DNA of 64,000 nt from Kordiimonas gwangyangensis DSM 19435 = JCM 12864 (GTDB lineage Bacteria > Pseudomonadota > Alphaproteobacteria > Sphingomonadales > Kordiimonadaceae): positions 62,001 through 126,000 of the forward strand of contig NZ_AQXF01000004.1 in assembly GCF_000375545.1 (NCBI RefSeq), given 5' to 3'. The position numbers and the translations under genes are program-made. The notes beneath the pieces were generated by a model. It was not told the DNA's origin, ran no database searches, and saw nothing but the letters and a program-made list of their open reading frames with translations. Shown in pieces: positions 60,462-64,000 of the stretch. Each line of letters opens with the position of its first letter. The stretch's first letter is position 1.

Positions 60462-61838
60462 TTGGCACCGGCCTTTTTCACCTACCTTCGCTACAGTTTC
60501 GCGTTCCGGCTTGTGGCGCTTTATGTGGCGCTATTCATGGTGTCGGTCAGCATTCTGGTGGGCGGCTTCTACTGGATGATGGTCACCCAGCCGTGGGACG
60601 AAACCGCCGAAGTGGTCACGCGCGAGCTGGATGCCTTGTCGCATACCTACAAGGTGGACGGTGAAGCCGCCCTCGTGGCCGCGCTTGACCGGCGCTTCCG
60701 GGCGCCTGCGGAACGCCGCGCCTTCCATGCCTTCATCAACGAGAACGGCAAACTTGTTGCCGCGAACTTGCCCAGCTGGCCCTCGGTCCCGCGCCTCGGG
60801 TTCTACGAGATTGAAGCCGACCGCTATCTTGAAGGCGACGAGATCGACTATCAGGCCCTCTCAAAAGAACAGGTTTTTGCCAATGGCGCGCGGCTGATTG
60901 TAGGCCGCGATATCGAAGATGTCGGCGACCGGCAGGAGCAACTTATTGAGGGGCTCGTGGCGGCCTTTGTTGTCTCCATAATTCTGGGCGGCGCGGGCGG
61001 TGTGTTCATGAGCCTCGCGGCAGGCAAGCGTATCGAGGCCATCAGCGCCGCCGCGCGCAAGGTGATTGATGGCGACCTCTCGCGCCGGGTGCCGACGACC
61101 GGCTCCGGCGATGATTTTGACAATCTGGCCAACACACTCAATGAAATGCTGGACCGGATCGAGAGATCGGTCGAAGCCATCAGCCGGGTCTCGGACAGTG
61201 TGGCGCATGAGCTGCGCCTGCCGCTCAGCCGCCTGCATGCGGAGCTTGAAGACCTCGCGTCTGCCGCGGAACGCGGGGATATGAAACCCGAGCTGGCGGA
61301 GCGCGCGATTGCTGAATCCGTACGCCTCAAGGCAGTGTTTGAAGCGCTGCTATCTATCGCGCGGCTTGAGACCGGGCGGCACAGTGTGCCACAGGAGAAT
61401 GTCGACCTGACCACCGTTGTGAGTGATGCGGTGGAACTTTTCCAGCCGGAAGCTGAAGAACGCGGCCTGCCGCTCAAGGTAACCGTGGCACCAAACCTTA
61501 TGCTGCAGGGGGATGTGAACCTGCTGTTTCAGATGGTCTCCAACCTGCTCGACAACGCCATCAAGTTCGCGCCTGTAAAGAGCACGGTTGAGGTTGAAGC
61601 CTTGATGCATGGCGGGGTCGTATCGATTGCCGTTACCAACGAGGGCCCCGGCATCGCGCCTGAACATCGCGCACGTGTGACCGAGCGTTTCTACCGCGCG
61701 GGCGACGGCACTTCTCCCGGTTTGGGTTTGGGCCTCAGCCTCGTCGAAGCGGTGGCTAAAGCACATGGTGGTAAAGTATTATTTCGGGACCGGAATAATA
61801 CGTTCAGCGTGATTATAGAGTTTCACACCGGGGCATAA
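60462..61838 (+). CDS. Sensor histidine kinase of the PepSY-linked system
   Basis: 458 residues, TTG start with AAGGA upstream. The first membrane helix is about 15-40, a short periplasmic sensor lies about 41-160, the second helix about 162-187 and HAMP about 188-240. The phospho-acceptor is His249 (SVAHELRLPLSRL), the N box NLLDNAIKFAP, and the G boxes NEGPGIAPE and SPGLGLGLSLVEAV. The periplasmic loop is probably where the PepSY protein or a cell-envelope signal is sensed. Confidence 0.94.
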   Translation: MAPAFFTYLRYSFAFRLVALYVALFMVSVSILVGGFYWMMVTQPWDETAEVVTRELDALSHTYKVDGEAALVAALDRRFRAPAERRAFHAFINENGKLVAANLPSWPSVPRLGFYEIEADRYLEGDEIDYQALSKEQVFANGARLIVGRDIEDVGDRQEQLIEGLVAAFVVSIILGGAGGVFMSLAAGKRIEAISAAARKVIDGDLSRRVPTTGSGDDFDNLANTLNEMLDRIERSVEAISRVSDSVAHELRLPLSRLHAELEDLASAAERGDMKPELAERAIAESVRLKAVFEALLSIARLETGRHSVPQENVDLTTVVSDAVELFQPEAEERGLPLKVTVAPNLMLQGDVNLLFQMVSNLLDNAIKFAPVKSTVEVEALMHGGVVSIAVTNEGPGIAPEHRARVTERFYRAGDGTSPGLGLGLSLVEAVAKAHGGKVLFRDRNNTFSVIIEFHTGA

Positions 61839-61933
61839 CCCGCGCCTGTTTCTCTTTGGTTGCATCAACTCGCCAATCTCACATTGTGAAATTTCTTTGG
61901 CTGTAGTTAGCTATCCCTCAATTGGGGGTATTT

Positions 61934-64000
61934 ATGACAGCTTCATCACGTATTCTTGGCCTTTTTGCCATTCTTCTTGGTTTTGCTTTCGGAACAGCCG
62001 TAAGCGCACAGAACAGCATCTATGAGCTGCCTTGGACCGTCGGTCCCGGCGAGGTGGATATTCCGCACATGCCAGTCACGCTCCGGCTGACTGAAGACGA
62101 GGCCATTGTCACCGGTAATGATGCGCTCGATTTCGAGCGGGTTGGCACCGGCGGTTTCACCTTCCGTGCGCCGGCGGTTCTTGTCGGGCTGAATGCCGAG
62201 CGGCAGATCACCGACAATGCGTACATCCAGTTCGCGAAGGTCGGTCATGTCATTGATGACGATTGGGAGGAACGCACCAAGCCGCATGCGCTGGTGCAGC
62301 TGTTCAATAAGGTACAAAGCCGCGCGAACGCCACTCGGTCCGAGGAGGGGAAACTCTACTTCGATCGTTGGCTCAGGGTGCCTGAACTGGACCCAGAGTT
62401 GCAGCAGGTCGAATACGCATTCGAACTGAAGCAGGGCAACGGCGCGACGTGGGTAAATCTGAAGCTGCTGAAGCTGACGCGGGAAGGCTATCTGGCCATA
62501 ACCTGGATCGGCACCCAAGCACAGTATGAGATGGCGGCAGAACGCATCCGCACAATTGCGACCAACTTGATCGTGGACGAGGGCGAAAACTACGACGATT
62601 TCAAAGCGGGTGACTTAAGGGCAAAAATTAGCGTTGCCAAACTGGTTGAAACCACCCTCTCAGGCAAGACGGTGGACCAGATACGCCAGCAAATGTCATT
62701 GCCCGACCTTTCAGGCATTGGCATCAAGCTTGGTATCGCCATCGCTATTCTGGCAGTTGGTGGCCTTATTGGGGTTATCCGCCAGAAGCGGCTACGCTGG
62801 CAATATCTGGCGAGTGCAGGTGCATTCCTTGCTATCGCGTGCCTATGGCTCGCTTCTGAACTTCGCGAGAATTGGCGCATTCCAAGCGAATATGAACTTG
62901 AGGTCGCTGAGGGCATCGTCAAGGAAGCCCATGTGAACGGCAGAGACCTCAAGATTGAATTGATGGAGCCGGAAATTGCTACAGAGTTTCAGGCGCTGAC
63001 AGGTGAGCAGGCCAAGGAAATTTTCCTTGCCGCCAAGGCCTCCTTCGACACCGGCGCGCGCGTAACCATTAGCTATGTGCCGCCGGGGCATGCCGGTGAT
63101 GCAGCCACGCTTACCGAGTTTTGCAAGGACGATGAGACCTGCGTGCTCTCCTTTGCAGACAGTACAAAGGTGTTTGAACGCATGCAGGATATTTGGCTGG
63201 GTGTCATAGCCTTCGTCTTGGCCTTTGCTGTGATCATGGTCGTTGTCGGGTTGGTTTGGTGGGCGCGGTTGCCCGCTGATAGCAGTGACCGACGCAGCGT
63301 TGATGCCGGGATTGCGGGCGTGCTCGGTCTGCTGTTTCTGTTTGCGGGCGGGCGTGTTGCCTTCCTTGAGCATGCACGTTGGTCTGCTATGCGGGCGGAT
63401 GAGGTTGAGCGGTTCTATAACGACGTCGGATACAATGAGGCTATTGAACAGGCGGACCGTGCGCTGCGCTATGCCACGCTGTCGGACGAGGACCGCAGGG
63501 CCATCCTGAACCGCAAAGCGGACGCCTTGCAGGAGTTCGGGCTTGAGATACATGATGATGCCAAGCAGATGGAAGCACTTGCTATTCTGGAAGGGCTGCA
63601 AGCCGAGGAGCCGGACAACCTGTCCAGGCTCAAGATGATTGGCTATTCGTTCATATACCTCGGCGCATACCCTGAAGCCCTTGCGGTTGGGGAGCGTCTG
63701 GTTGAGCGAGGCGAGCCTTATTGGGGTAATATCCGTATTGCGCTGGTGCACCGGGTGCGCGGCGACTATGCCCAAGCCGAGTCCTTTTACCAGCGCGCCC
63801 ATGACGCCCAGGGCGGTTGGACTGGCATGCCGCTTAATTATCACCGCGCAAAAAATCAGGTACTTGCTGGGGAAAATGAAGCGGCGATTGCTTCGATTGA
63901 GCAGGGCCTGACGCATCAGGAAGACTATTCGTGGGCGTTTGTTTACCGCGCATGTGCAAAAGCAAATATGGGGGACACCGAAGGTGCCAAAGCAGATTAT
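61934..64000 (+). CDS. DUF2167-like membrane protein with TPR tail, 3' end outside window
   Basis: The frame opens at ATG 61934 (GGGGG upstream) and stays open for 689 codons to the right edge. It has a signal peptide ending VSAQ. An N-terminal region resembles DUF2167 (ELPWTVGPGEVDI, KVGHVIDDDWEE and a conserved Trp-rich strand). Four membrane helices follow near 262-283, 290-309, 420-443 and 458-478, and TPR-like repeats run from about 490 on (YLGAYPEALAVGERL, VRGDYAQAESFYQRAHD). DUF2167 proteins have no known function. The envelope location fits the two-component system just upstream. The DUF2167 call is by eye and moderate. Confidence 0.75.
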   Translation, partial: MTASSRILGLFAILLGFAFGTAVSAQNSIYELPWTVGPGEVDIPHMPVTLRLTEDEAIVTGNDALDFERVGTGGFTFRAPAVLVGLNAERQITDNAYIQFAKVGHVIDDDWEERTKPHALVQLFNKVQSRANATRSEEGKLYFDRWLRVPELDPELQQVEYAFELKQGNGATWVNLKLLKLTREGYLAITWIGTQAQYEMAAERIRTIATNLIVDEGENYDDFKAGDLRAKISVAKLVETTLSGKTVDQIRQQMSLPDLSGIGIKLGIAIAILAVGGLIGVIRQKRLRWQYLASAGAFLAIACLWLASELRENWRIPSEYELEVAEGIVKEAHVNGRDLKIELMEPEIATEFQALTGEQAKEIFLAAKASFDTGARVTISYVPPGHAGDAATLTEFCKDDETCVLSFADSTKVFERMQDIWLGVIAFVLAFAVIMVVVGLVWWARLPADSSDRRSVDAGIAGVLGLLFLFAGGRVAFLEHARWSAMRADEVERFYNDVGYNEAIEQADRALRYATLSDEDRRAILNRKADALQEFGLEIHDDAKQMEALAILEGLQAEEPDNLSRLKMIGYSFIYLGAYPEALAVGERLVERGEPYWGNIRIALVHRVRGDYAQAESFYQRAHDAQGGWTGMPLNYHRAKNQVLAGENEAAIASIEQGLTHQEDYSWAFVYRACAKANMGDTEGAKADY

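Noticed and set aside
62043-62518. Minus-strand open frame at the right end
   Set aside because: The plus strand holds a long signal-peptide-bearing frame open to the window edge with membrane and TPR features; the minus frame is its shadow.

Overview
The window is about 60% GC and densely coded. It has TonB-dependent receptors, a TRAP transporter, many secreted serine hydrolases, Tat-type signals and an RpiR/LacI/LysR regulator set. This fits a heterotrophic, probably marine alphaproteobacterium (a Kordiimonadales- or Sphingomonadales-like lineage; the exact taxon is inference). No rRNA, tRNA, CRISPR array, prophage or intact insertion sequence was seen.

Region 1 (1-18 kb) looks like a peptidoglycan-peptide / D-amino-acid catabolic island. 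It holds a DUF819 membrane protein, a lipoprotein NlpC/P60 endopeptidase and an L-Ala-D/L-Glu-type dipeptide epimerase in one operon. It also holds an NhaC-type antiporter, three secreted beta-lactamase-fold hydrolases, a LysA-like decarboxylase, an N-acyl-D-amino-acid deacylase, a DAO-family oxidase, an RpiR regulator and a LysR regulator. Most promoters here carry GGAATAA/TTATTCC inverted repeats, which suggests one regulon. The island is interrupted at 4.1-6.0 kb by an exopolysaccharide remnant: a truncated sugar transferase plus an O-antigen-ligase-like gene.

Region 2 (18-23 kb) holds a small unknown protein with a 2OG-Fe(II) oxygenase, an RTX-repeat protein, a MHYT-PAS-GGDEF-EAL signalling protein and a DUF2934 protein.

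Region 3 (23-41 kb) is a pectin/polyuronate utilisation locus. It contains a TonB receptor with GH43, a hydratase-TRAP-DUF6807 operon, a pectate lyase, a LacI regulator, kduI-kduD-kdgK and two esterases. Six near-identical palindromes of the type AATGACACCGGTGTCATT lie in front of each transcription unit and nowhere obvious else, so they are probably the operators of the local LacI protein.

Region 4 (41-46 kb) has four small secreted cysteine-containing proteins in one operon, arranged as two alternating pairs of paralogues. They lie beside a membrane-anchored CadC/ToxR-like TPR regulator, with a tandem 10-bp repeat between them. I could not assign a function, and this is the best candidate for an undescribed system. 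A ferredoxin-NADP reductase with a Fur-like palindrome follows.

Region 5 (46-64 kb) contains a beta-propeller-like protein and a TMEM165/GDT1 (UPF0016) Mn exporter preceded by a clear yybP-ykoY manganese riboswitch. A second small-peptide module follows (P1/DmpA-NylC-type peptidase, LysR, POT transporter, NylB-like hydrolase, TonB receptor). Then come a nucleotidyltransferase-HAD fusion with a CDP-glycerol-type glycerophosphotransferase, a PepSY protein with an OmpR/histidine-kinase pair, and a DUF2167-like TPR membrane protein that runs off the right edge.
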